DNA of 64,000 nucleotides from Planctomycetaceae bacterium (GTDB taxonomy: Bacteria > Planctomycetota > Planctomycetia > Planctomycetales > Planctomycetaceae), in the NCBI GenBank assembly GCA_021732995.1, contig JAKFWA010000024.1, forward strand, positions 62,001 to 126,000, in the 5' to 3' direction. The position numbers and the translations under genes are program-made. This document shows positions 27,608-36,800 of the stretch, piece by piece. The notes below the pieces were generated by a model. The model worked only from the letters and a program-made list of their open reading frames with translations. It was not told where the DNA came from and searched no databases. How positions within the stretch are numbered: position 1 is the first letter of the stretch; each line of letters opens with the position of its first letter.

Positions 27608-28129
27608 ATGTTAACGATCTACATTGATGCCGATGCCTGTCCCGTGAAGGACGAAATCTATCGAGTCGCCAAGCGGTACTCGTTGAAGGTGTTTGTCGTT
27701 GCCAACACCGTCATGCGAGTCCCCAGCGACCCGTTGATTGAACTCGTCGTGATTCGCGATCAGGGACTCGACATCGTGGACAACTGGATCGCCGAGCAGG
27801 CCGGACCGGGAGACATTGTCATTACGTCCGACGTGCCGCTGACCGCGCGCTGTGTGGAACGCAAGGCACGCGTCATCGACGGCAAGGGCCGAGTGCTCAC
27901 AGATCGCGACATCGGCGAAGTGCTCGCCATGCGTAATCTGATGGATGAACTGCGTCAGACCGGCGCCGTTACCGGTGGGCCCGCTCCCATGAACGACAAA
28001 GACCGCTCAAGGTTTCTCGCGAAGCTGGATGAAACGATCAACGCCATCCGGAAAGCACACCGGACTCAGGCTTCGTCGCTGCTGCCGCGCATTCCGGGCA
28101 TCAAGAATTCGGAGCCCCGCGAAAGCTGA
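27608..28129 (+). CDS. yaiI: YaiI/YqxD family protein (DUF188)
   Basis: This 173-aa protein matches the DUF188 (YaiI/YqxD) family over its whole length. It begins IYIDADACPVKDEIYRVAKRY, with ANTVMRVP, ADNWIAEQ-like IVDNWIAEQAGPGDIVITSDVPLT, the RDIGEVLAMRNLMDELRQTG block, and KDRSRFLAKLDE. The fold is PIN-like with conserved aspartates, but a physiological role is not established. It is monocistronic. Nothing else is seen in 27422-27607. Confidence 0.92.
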   Translation: MLTIYIDADACPVKDEIYRVAKRYSLKVFVVANTVMRVPSDPLIELVVIRDQGLDIVDNWIAEQAGPGDIVITSDVPLTARCVERKARVIDGKGRVLTDRDIGEVLAMRNLMDELRQTGAVTGGPAPMNDKDRSRFLAKLDETINAIRKAHRTQASSLLPRIPGIKNSEPRES

Positions 28130-28180
28130 ACACGGGAGGGCTGCAGGTTTCGGAATGTGCCTGCTACTTTTGGAGCGATC

Positions 28181-29068
28181 TCACGGAGCTGACGGAATCA
28201 AAGAATAGAGATCGAAGCCATCATCACGGTCTGAGACAAAGGCAATGCGGCCCTCAGGAGTCCACGCCGGAAAATTGTCGATGCCCTCATGGCGAGTGAC
28301 GTTCACGGCGTCGCCGCTCAGCGGTTGCAGGTAGATTTCCAGATTGCCATCTCGGTTCGATGTGAATGCCAAACGACGGCCATCGGGAGACCACGCGGGG
28401 TAATCATCCAGGCCCTTGCTGTATGTCAGCCGTCGCAGGTTCGAGCCATCAGGATCGATGAGCGCGATCTCCAGATCACCCCAGCGATTGGTCGCGAAGG
28501 CGATCGTGCGACCGTCGGGAGACCACGCGGGATGGGCGTCGATCGCGGCATCAGTCGTCAGCCGCACCCAATCTCCGCCGGCGATGTCGGCGACGTACAG
28601 TTCCTGATTGCCATGCTTCGTTGATGTGAAAGCCAGCCTCTTGCTGTCCGGTGACCAGCAGGGTGATTCTTCGTGCGACAATGCGCCTTGAGTCGTCGCC
28701 TGCGGAATCAGCTTTCGGTCGGTGAGAGCCAACCGGTAGACTTCAATGTCGCCTTGGTTCGGAGACGTCTTGTCGAACGTCAGCAGCATGCTTGCGCCGT
28801 CTGGCGAGAAGACCGCGTCGTACTCGGGAGCATCTCCTGACGTGAGTCGTTCTTCCTTACCGGTCTTCAAGTCGCGCAGGAACAGAAGGATCGTCGCGCC
28901 TTCGTGTCTCGCAAAGGCAACCTGCTTGCCGTCCGGTGACCAGCACGGGCGTTGCTTCAGATGCCCGTCCTTCGTGAGACGAAGCAGGTCCGGTTCGGCA
29001 GCGGCACTGCGAGGCGGCAGTTCGATCAACGCGAGCGACAGCAGCACGCTAACGATCGCCGTCCGCAT
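28181..29068 (-). CDS. TolB-like beta-propeller (PD40/WD40-like) exported protein
   Basis: This 295-aa protein has a signal peptide ending near PPRSAAAEP. It is made of six PD40-type blades with the recurring WSPDGK/WSPDSK motif: CWSPDGKQVAFARHE, AVFSPDGASMLLTF, CWSPDSKRLAFTSTKHGNQELYVADI, AWSPDGRTIAFATNRWGDLEIALI, AWSPDGRRLAFTSNRDGNLEIYL. The C-terminal blade ends in RIAFVSDRDDGFDLYSL. It resembles the TolB propeller but lacks the TolB N-terminal domain, and no tol genes are near. Its start shares one base with the stop of the preceding DUF1501 gene (TGATG), so the two are translationally coupled and probably act together outside the cytoplasm. Confidence 0.82.
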   Translation of the reverse strand: MRTAIVSVLLSLALIELPPRSAAAEPDLLRLTKDGHLKQRPCWSPDGKQVAFARHEGATILLFLRDLKTGKEERLTSGDAPEYDAVFSPDGASMLLTFDKTSPNQGDIEVYRLALTDRKLIPQATTQGALSHEESPCWSPDSKRLAFTSTKHGNQELYVADIAGGDWVRLTTDAAIDAHPAWSPDGRTIAFATNRWGDLEIALIDPDGSNLRRLTYSKGLDDYPAWSPDGRRLAFTSNRDGNLEIYLQPLSGDAVNVTRHEGIDNFPAWTPEGRIAFVSDRDDGFDLYSLIPSAP

Positions 29069-30441
29069 CAGGTCAACTCCTCGATCACTGTGCCTTGAGG
29101 CAACAGGCCATTGGTCGTCAGCGCGGTCGTGTCGATGCCCATCTGGGTGAGCACCGTCGCGAAGAGATCCGCTGAAGTCGCAGGCCGGTTGATCGGGTAC
29201 TCACCCAACCGATCGCTGGCGCCGACAACGCGTCCAGCCCGCAAGCCGCCGCCTGCGACGATGCCGGAATAGCAGTGTTCCCAATGATCGCGGCCGGACT
29301 TGTTGTTGATCTTCGGAGTCCGTCCGAACTCGCCCACCGCGACGACCGTTGTTTCCGGCAGCAGGCCGCGTTCATCGAGATCATCCAGCAACGCAGAAAG
29401 CGCCTGGTCCAGCATCCACGCATGCCGGTCCTGATACTGTTGGAAGTATCGGTCGTGCATGTCCCAGCCACCGTCACCAGTGTCTTCCACAGGTTCGACG
29501 TGCGAACTCCAGTTGACCTGCACGAACCGCGTCCCGGCTTCCACCAGACGCCGAGCCAGCAGACAGCACTGGCCGAATCGGAACCGACCATAGCGACGCC
29601 GCAGTTGATCGGGTTCTCGACTGAGGTCGAAAAGTTCACGCGAACCGGCCTTCGTCAGCAGGGAAAAGGCTTGCTGATAGTAGGCATCCAGCCGGCTGAT
29701 GCTTTCTGAACGGTCAACGTTGCGAGCCAGTTGATCGAACTCGGTCAGCAGTCGTTCGCGGGCATCAATGCCACTGGGCGTCAGGCCTTCGGCGAGCTTC
29801 AGGTGCGGAATCTCGATGCCGCGTTCAGGGTGATATTCGAGGCGAAAGGGATCGTGCATTGGTCCGAGTGCGGCCGCGCCTTCGCCGGTGATGGCTCGCT
29901 TTCCCTGATGCAGATGACCGCCCACGGTGATGAATCGGGGCACGGTCGGAGAAAAGCCCAGCACCTTCGAAACGATCGCGCCGTGATTGGGCTGCAACGC
30001 GCCAGCGATGGTCTGACCGCTCAGACTGGCTGCGCCGGCCGTGTTGCCTGTCAGGCCAATTGTTCCCGCGATGCCGTGATCGTTCGATGTTCCGCGCAGT
30101 GACCGGATGATCGAGAACTTGTGAGCCCGCTGAGCCAGTTTCGGCTGCAGCTCGCCAATCTCGATGCCCGGCACGCTGGTCGCGATGGGAGCGTACGGCC
30201 CGCGATATTCGACCGGTGCTTTCGGCTTCATATCCAGCGAATCGAGATGACTCGGTCCGCCCCACAGCCAGAGCAGGATGGTCGACTTCGCGGGTGCTTT
30301 TCGTTCTTCAGCGGCCTCTGCCTGCCAACGCAACACGTCTGCCAGACTGACGCCAATTGCCGACAACATCCCTGCGCTCAGCAATTCCCGTCGGGAAACG
30401 CCGCGGCATTCGTGAGGTCGCAGTCGGCCGATTTTCAGCAT
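29068..30441 (-). CDS. DUF1501 protein, Tat-exported
   Basis: This is a 457-aa DUF1501 protein from an ATG at 30441, with GAGGGAC about 10 nt upstream. A TTG at 30456 is the alternative. The Tat-type signal is SRRELLSAGMLSAIGVSLADVL. Conserved blocks are LWLWGGPSHLDSLDMKPKAPVEYRGPY, FSIIRSLRGTSNDHG, VAVGEFGRTPKIN, SGRDHWEHCYSGIVAGGGLRAG and DLFATVLTQMGID. It is coupled to a TolB-like propeller rather than to a DUF1549 gene, which is less usual. Its enzymatic role is unknown. Confidence 0.87.
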   Translation of the reverse strand: MLKIGRLRPHECRGVSRRELLSAGMLSAIGVSLADVLRWQAEAAEERKAPAKSTILLWLWGGPSHLDSLDMKPKAPVEYRGPYAPIATSVPGIEIGELQPKLAQRAHKFSIIRSLRGTSNDHGIAGTIGLTGNTAGAASLSGQTIAGALQPNHGAIVSKVLGFSPTVPRFITVGGHLHQGKRAITGEGAAALGPMHDPFRLEYHPERGIEIPHLKLAEGLTPSGIDARERLLTEFDQLARNVDRSESISRLDAYYQQAFSLLTKAGSRELFDLSREPDQLRRRYGRFRFGQCCLLARRLVEAGTRFVQVNWSSHVEPVEDTGDGGWDMHDRYFQQYQDRHAWMLDQALSALLDDLDERGLLPETTVVAVGEFGRTPKINNKSGRDHWEHCYSGIVAGGGLRAGRVVGASDRLGEYPINRPATSADLFATVLTQMGIDTTALTTNGLLPQGTVIEELT

Positions 30442-30527
30442 GCGCAGGTCCCTCAAGTTGAGCGTGAAACGTCAGGGAACTCCGAGTGCAGTCGCTGGTG
30501 CAGGACAAGGCAAGTCAGATCGTCGCG

Positions 30528-32546
30528 TTAGAACAACTTGAAAGTGTGCACCAGCACGTCGAGACCGATGACGAAGATCATCAGACCGACGACGAAGACG
30601 ATGCCGCACAGCGTCGCGAACTCGAGCACCTTGCGGCTGGGCTTGCGGCGCGTGACGCCTTCCCAGATCAGGAACACCATATGCCCGCCGTCCAGCACCG
30701 GAATCGGCAGGAAGTTCAGCACGGCCAGATTCACGCTCAGGAAGCCCAGGAACCTCAGCAGCTTGGTCATGCCTTGTTCCGAGACTCCGACGGCTGCTTG
30801 CGCGATGCCCAGCGGACCATGCAGGTTCTTCACGGACAGGTCGCCCGTGAACAGGCTGCGCAGTGTTGCGTAGATCACCGTTGCTTTTCTGCGGGTATAA
30901 GCCACACCCATCGACACCGCGTTCGACCAACTGTCCGCCTTCATGATCGCCTTGATCGGTTCAAGAATGAGACCGCGCTTCGGCAGGTAGTACTCGTCCG
31001 ATTCAACGGGCTTCAGCTTGATCGGTTGCGGCTTGTCGCCCACGAATTCCAAGGTCACGGTCGGCGAGGGAATCTGCTGCAGAATCCACTGCGCGGCGGC
31101 CATGTTCTTCAGAGTTACGTCCTTCTTCGCAGTCGTAAACGGGATCGTAATACTGGCATCTTCCTGCAGGGATTTCTGCAGAGCTTTGTACTGCTCGTTT
31201 TCAGTCGTAATCGTGATCGACTTGATCGACGCCGCTTCGGGCACGCCCGCCTTCGCGGCTGGACTGTCAGGCTTGACCTTCAGCACGTTCGACGTCAGGT
31301 GATAAGCCACGCCGATTGACGGTATGGAAAGCGGCGTGCCAGGCATCAGCGGCTGCTCAATCCACGCGGGTACCTTCTTTGGAGTCAGCTTCACGGTCAC
31401 TTGTTGCGGCTCCGGATTGCCCGCCACCAGCCGCTTGACCTGAACTTCAACTTCTTGACCGGCGAGCTTCTCGAAGTAATCGGACAGGAACAGTGGATCG
31501 ATCCGGGTGCCAACATCCTCGCCATTGACCTTGGTGATCTTGTCATCGACCAGCAGCTTGGCCGTCGCGGCGGGTGATCCCTGTTGAATCGCGGCGATCT
31601 TTTCAATGTCAAAGACCATGCCAAGGTCCTTGAACTTCTTCGGCGCGACGGGAATGGTGACCTTCTCATTGCCACGCTGGACGACGAAATCCAGGGTCTC
31701 ACCACGACGCTCAGCCATCAGTTGCTGCAGTTCGAAGTAGGACTGGACCGGCTGATCTCCAACCTGAACGACTTTGTCACCCTTCAGAAAACTCGGCTTG
31801 GCCTCGGCGGCCGCGCTCTCCGGAAGTGCGATGAGGGGCATCTCTGGACTGAACTCGGCGATGGTCAATTCCTGCAGTTCGTTGGGCGAAATCCCCAGCG
31901 TCCGACGCGAGCCCTGATCAGGAGTGATACTGATCTTGAAGGTCTCTCCCGAAAGGCGGGTTCCCTCCAGTTCGAGAACGCCGCGGGACACCACCACACC
32001 CTCGACAATGTCATCGAAGATGACGGTGTCCTCATTGTTGATCCTGGTGATCTTGTCTCCCGGTCGCAGCCCTTTCTCCCAGGCTGGCTTTCCGATCTGC
32101 AGATTACCCACCATCGACGGCAGGGAATCGACGCCCATCTTGAAAGCGATCGCGAAGAACATCATGCCGGTGATGATGTTCATGATGACGCCGGCCGAAA
32201 TGATCGCCATCCGCTGGCCGACCGTCTTGTTGGAATAAGCCTTCGGGTCGCGGGCAATCTCTTCGCTGGTCAACTGGCTGGGGTCGAGGTCGTCCTGCCC
32301 CAGCATTTTCACGTAACCGCCGAACGGCACGAGCGACAGCGCGTACTCGGTTTCGCCCTTCTTGAAGCTCCACAGGATCGGGCCGAATCCGATGCTGAAG
32401 CGTTCCACGGAAACTCCGCACCACTTCGCGAGAGCAAAATGTCCGAACTCGTGAAAGAAGATCACCAGACCCAGACCCAAAGCGGCTTGCAGAATATTCA
32501 GCGCGTAATCGAGGCTCGATTTCAGATCGAACGCGAGGATGTCCAA
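30528..32546 (-). CDS. rseP: Site-2 metalloprotease RseP-like, multiple PDZ domains
   Basis: This 672-aa M50 intramembrane protease has its zinc motif HEFGH (H32, E33, H36) in the first membrane helix and the C-terminal LDGGH-type motif PIPVLDGGHMVF. Between them are at least three PDZ-like regions: the segments near IGKPAWEKGLRPGDKITRIN, KGDKVVQVGDQPVQSYFELQ and IAAIQQGSPAATAKLLVDDK. A fourth is possible near VLKVKPDSPAAKAG. E. coli RseP has about 450 aa and two PDZ domains, so the periplasmic part is enlarged. The start is a TTG with AGGAG about 9 nt upstream, and it overlaps the end of dxr by 25 bp. It likely cleaves anti-sigma factors or remnant signal peptides in the inner membrane. Confidence 0.92.
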   Translation of the reverse strand: MDILAFDLKSSLDYALNILQAALGLGLVIFFHEFGHFALAKWCGVSVERFSIGFGPILWSFKKGETEYALSLVPFGGYVKMLGQDDLDPSQLTSEEIARDPKAYSNKTVGQRMAIISAGVIMNIITGMMFFAIAFKMGVDSLPSMVGNLQIGKPAWEKGLRPGDKITRINNEDTVIFDDIVEGVVVSRGVLELEGTRLSGETFKISITPDQGSRRTLGISPNELQELTIAEFSPEMPLIALPESAAAEAKPSFLKGDKVVQVGDQPVQSYFELQQLMAERRGETLDFVVQRGNEKVTIPVAPKKFKDLGMVFDIEKIAAIQQGSPAATAKLLVDDKITKVNGEDVGTRIDPLFLSDYFEKLAGQEVEVQVKRLVAGNPEPQQVTVKLTPKKVPAWIEQPLMPGTPLSIPSIGVAYHLTSNVLKVKPDSPAAKAGVPEAASIKSITITTENEQYKALQKSLQEDASITIPFTTAKKDVTLKNMAAAQWILQQIPSPTVTLEFVGDKPQPIKLKPVESDEYYLPKRGLILEPIKAIMKADSWSNAVSMGVAYTRRKATVIYATLRSLFTGDLSVKNLHGPLGIAQAAVGVSEQGMTKLLRFLGFLSVNLAVLNFLPIPVLDGGHMVFLIWEGVTRRKPSRKVLEFATLCGIVFVVGLMIFVIGLDVLVHTFKLF

Positions 32547-33688
32547 CTCAAAGTCTCCTGACGAGCCCAGGCATCGAGTCGGAGTAATTCCGACAGCGAC
32601 GGGCTGGGATCGAAGTGATGTGAATCCAGAACCGCGCGGCAGGCGCGGGGGATGTCGTTGAAATTCAACAGGCCCTTGAGAAACCGGTCAACGGCGATCT
32701 CATTGGCCGCATTCAGTACGGCTCCGCAACTGCCTCCCTGCCGAGCCACTTCAAATCCTAAGTCTAATGCAGGGAAGAGGTCACGACGAGGTGCCTCAAA
32801 CTGCAGACTCCACGTCGCCGACCAGTCCAGCTTCGGCGCCGGACAGTCATAACGATAGGGCCATGTTAAAGCACACTGAATAGGCAATTTCATGTCCGGC
32901 GGCGACATCTGAGCGATTACCGAACCGTCGTTAAACTCTACGAACGAATGCACAATGGATTGCGGGTGGACGACGACCTCAATCTGATCGGCCCGCAGAT
33001 CGAACAACCATTTGGCCTCAATGACTTCCAAGGCCTTGTTCATTAGCGTGGCCGAGTCGATCGTGATCTTCGGACCCATGACCCACTTGGGGTGCTTCAG
33101 GGCCTGCTCTTTAGTGACGGAGTCCAATTGTTCTTTGGTCCAGCTGCGAAACGGTCCGCCGCTGGATGTCAGGATCACGCGTCGCACGTCGTCTCGACGC
33201 CCCGACTGCAACGCCTGAAAGATCGCCGAGTGTTCGCTGTCAACGGGCAGCAGGGCCGAGCCGGTCCGTTTCGCGAGTTCCACCACCAGCGGCCCGGCGA
33301 CGACCATCGTCTCTTTGTTCGCGATGGCGACCGCTTTGCCCGCTTCGACCGCCGCCCACGTGCCGTGCAAGCCAGCGGCTCCGACGACGGCGCTCAGGAC
33401 GATGTCCACATCCCGGTGACTCGCGAGCTCCGCGACGGCATCCGGACCGAACTTCAATTCAGTCTGCGGATGAAACGCATCGGCCGGAACCTGTCCGCGC
33501 AGACTGGGATCACTGATGACGGCAACTCGCGGCTTCAGTTGGTGCGATTGCGCGGCGAGTTCTCGCCAGCGTGAATGAGCCGCGATTCCGTACAGCTCCA
33601 GCCGGTCGCCGAGTCCCGTCAGGACCTCCATGCAACTGGTTCCGATCGATCCGGTCGATCCAAGAACGGCAACTCGCTTCATTCGCAT
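32522..33688 (-). CDS. dxr: 1-deoxy-D-xylulose 5-phosphate reductoisomerase
   Basis: This is 388 aa, the usual length for the family. It converts DXP to 2-C-methyl-D-erythritol 4-phosphate with NADPH in the MEP isoprenoid pathway. The N-terminus has the NADPH-binding loop VLGSTGSIGTS. NKETMVVAGPLV, the catalytic-site segment LLPVDSEHSAIFQAL, the flexible-loop SSGGPFR and the HPKWVMGPKITIDSATLMNKALEVIEA block are all present. Upstream of rseP with 25 bp overlap, the pair is a common arrangement in bacteria. The C-terminal 8 residues or so are coded in the overlap. Confidence 0.96.
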   Translation of the reverse strand: MRMKRVAVLGSTGSIGTSCMEVLTGLGDRLELYGIAAHSRWRELAAQSHQLKPRVAVISDPSLRGQVPADAFHPQTELKFGPDAVAELASHRDVDIVLSAVVGAAGLHGTWAAVEAGKAVAIANKETMVVAGPLVVELAKRTGSALLPVDSEHSAIFQALQSGRRDDVRRVILTSSGGPFRSWTKEQLDSVTKEQALKHPKWVMGPKITIDSATLMNKALEVIEAKWLFDLRADQIEVVVHPQSIVHSFVEFNDGSVIAQMSPPDMKLPIQCALTWPYRYDCPAPKLDWSATWSLQFEAPRRDLFPALDLGFEVARQGGSCGAVLNAANEIAVDRFLKGLLNFNDIPRACRAVLDSHHFDPSPSLSELLRLDAWARQETLSWTSSRSI

Positions 33689-33803
33689 CTGGCTTCCGTA
33701 CGATGCCTCACAACATTCGCCGCCTGATTCTCAGGCCGCAAAACTCCCAAGGAGCCGGATCTTATACGGATTTCGAGAATAAGTCGCGCGTCCGACTACG
33801 CGA

Positions 33804-33867
33804 CGATTGTCGCTCCCCTCGCCCCGGATTCCTGAGAGAGGGGCCGGAGGTGAGGGGCGGTCGCTCT
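33804..33867. repeat. Dispersed GC-rich palindromic repeat, copy 2
   Basis: CTCCCCTCGCCCCGG and then GGGGCCGGAGGTGAGGGGC lie in the 211-bp gap between uvrA and dxr. It belongs to the same family as 4818-4875 and the copy inside uvrA at 36841-36885, though it is more diverged. It can fold and may end uvrA transcription. Confidence 0.6.
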
Positions 33868-33899
33868 CTTTCGTTTTCGATTCCGGTCAAGCTCGCCGC

Positions 33900-36800
33900 T
33901 CAACCTTTGAGCGTCTGCTTCAGAAAATCCTTGAGTCGCGGCGATTTGACCTGCTCAAGTTTCAGGAACCTCAAGCGGATGGACTGCTTTCCGTTCTTGC
34001 CCGGCAGCACTTCGTGTTCGCTGGCCAGATCCGCAATGCTGCCGATGCCGACCTCGCTTTTCGGAGTGATGACGACATCAATTCCGGCGCGGCGTTTTGT
34101 AACCACGACGGCCCAGTCGTCCTTCGTGCCGGACGTGCGGTAGCGAACAAACTGCCGCTCATTCCAAACGACATCCGCGCTCGGCAACACCGAGTCGAAT
34201 GTTTCGAACAGAGCCTCAATCGTCTCGGCTTTCCACTTCGGACGCTTCTCGTTTGGAAAACCCTTCTGCAGCAGATGCCACTTGCGGCCGAGCACCTTCC
34301 ACGGAGTCACGTCTTCCGGTGCGGTTGAGGCTTCAGTCACGAGTCTCAGATAAGACTCCTGAGCTTCCTGCAGGAACTCCCAGAATTCCGGAGTGTCGAT
34401 CTCGCGCAGCCAGTGCACGGTGATCGACACTTCCTGAAACGCCCCACGCTGGTTCTTCACTGTGACGCGATCACCGCGGTTGTAGACCTGAATCTCATTC
34501 AGATCGTTGACCGGCTTCAGGTCGAGTCGCGTTTGCAGGTCCTCTTCCTTGAAACGGTTCTTCTCCACGCGGAACTTCAGTTTCAGCAGCCATTCGTCGC
34601 GCGTCAGAGCATGCAGGAACCAGCCGTAGCGCGCGGATTCGCCGATCACCTCGACAGTTGATGGATCATTCCAGAGTGTCCGCAGCGCGACCGCGGTTGG
34701 CTGAGCTTCCTCTGAGGCTTCTGCATGATCGGCCTGCTGGGCTTTGAGCAGGTCCGCTCCGCTCATCAATTTACCCGACAGCGGCAGCTTGGCCTTGGTG
34801 CCGCGTTTTGACTTAGCCTTCGGCGCTTCGGCTTTGGGAGTGCTGCTGGCGGTCTCGGAGCTGATCTCTTCGATGGTCTCAATCACGCGTTCGAGCGCCG
34901 CGCCTTCCCAGCGGCAGGGCTTCCCGCTGTGAGCCAACCGGTCTCGTAAGTGCCACTTCTTGCCGTTCATTTCCCACGGCATCTTGGCGTCTTTGCCGAC
35001 CTCGTTGAGCGACAGATCGCCGCTGCGTTTCTTGCCCACATCGGCGGCGTTGAAGATCTCGCGTTCGCCGCGTTTGCTCGCCGCGAGCACCGGCGCGAGT
35101 TGCTCGGCAGTGTGAGACCGCTGGCCGTCTTTGCGAGGCGTACCAGATCCGGCGCACAACTCCTCGGGCGTGCCTTCCGCAACGATCCAGCCGCCACCGC
35201 TGCCCGCTTCGGGTCCGAGATCGATGATCCAGTCCGCCGTTTTGACTACGTCCAGATTGTGTTCAATCACGACGACGGTGTTGCCCAGTTCAACCAGGCT
35301 GTTGAGCACCTTCAGCAGCTTGTCGATGTCATCAAAGTGCAGGCCGGTGGTGGGCTCGTCCAGAATGTAGATCGTCTTGCCGGTACTCGGGCGAGCCAGT
35401 TCAGCGGCCAGCTTCACGCGTTGAGCTTCACCGCCCGACAGCGTTGTCGCGGATTGGCCGAGCGTCAGGTAATCGAGCCCGATAGCACACAGCGTCGCCA
35501 GCGGTTTGCGGATCGCGGGGATGTTCTCGAACAGCTCATGGCATTGTCCAATCGACATGTTGAGCACGTCGGAAATCGAATGACTCTTGTAGAGCACGCT
35601 GAGTGTTTCGCGGTTGTAGCGTTTGCCGTGACACTCATCGCATTCGACCCACACGTCCGGCAGGAAGTGCATTTCGATCTTCTTCTGGCCGTCACCTTCG
35701 CAAGCTTCGCAGCGGCCACCCAGTCGATTGAAGCTGAAGCGTCCGGGCGCGTAGCCACGTACCTTCGCGTCAGGCAGCCGCGCGTAGAGTTCGCGAATGT
35801 GATCGAACACGCCGGTGTATGTGCCGGGGTTGGACTTCGGAGTAAACCCGATCGGTGCCTGATCGACGATGATGACTTTGTCGATCAACTGCAGGCCGCG
35901 CAGTTCGGTGTACGGGCCGGGTTGTTCGGACGCGCGATGCAGCAGCTTCTGCAGTGCCTTCGCCAGAGTGTGTTCGACCAGCGAACTCTTGCCGCTGCCG
36001 CTCACGCCTGTGATACACGTGAAGGTGCCGAGTGGAATCCGTAGATCAACGTCACGCAGGTTGTTGAGTCGCGCGCCGATCAGTTCGAGATGATTCGCCT
36101 TCGCTCGATCTTCCGCCGAGATGCGTCGCGTGAGCGGTACCATGATCTCGCGTTTCTTGCCGAGGAACTGTCCTGTGAGTCCCTTCGCCCGCTTAGAGAC
36201 TTCTGCTGGTGGACCTTGATCGACCACCGTGCCGCCAAATCGACCCGCTCCCGGACCGAAGTCATAGATGCGATCCGCCGCGGCGATGACCTCTCTATCG
36301 TGCTCAACCAGCACCAGCGTGTTGCCGAGTTCCTTCAGTCGCTTCAGCGCGCCGAGCAACCGGGCGTTGTCGCGCGGATGCAAGCCGATCGTTGGTTCGT
36401 CGAGTACATACAGCACACCCGTCAGAGCGCGGCCAATCTGCCCAGCCAACCGGATGCGTTGTGACTCACCACCGGACAACGTCGGCAGCGAGCGTGAGAG
36501 CGTCAGGTACTCGAGACCCACTTCGAGCAGGAATGAGATACGGCTCTTGGCCTCGATGAGCAAGTCGCCCGCGACGCGTGCCTCGGATTTGTCGAGTTCC
36601 GCAGCATTCAGGAAGTCGAACGCCTGCTGCAGAGGCAGTTCACAAATCTGCTGTAACGTTTTGCCCTGCCATCGCACCGCGCCCGAGTCATCGCGCAGGC
36701 GACTGCCATCGCAGGTTGAACACGGAACTTCGCCCACCAGTTCAGAAAGCCGCTGGCGATACGAGTAAGACACCCTCGCCGCCTCTTCGACTGCCGGGAA

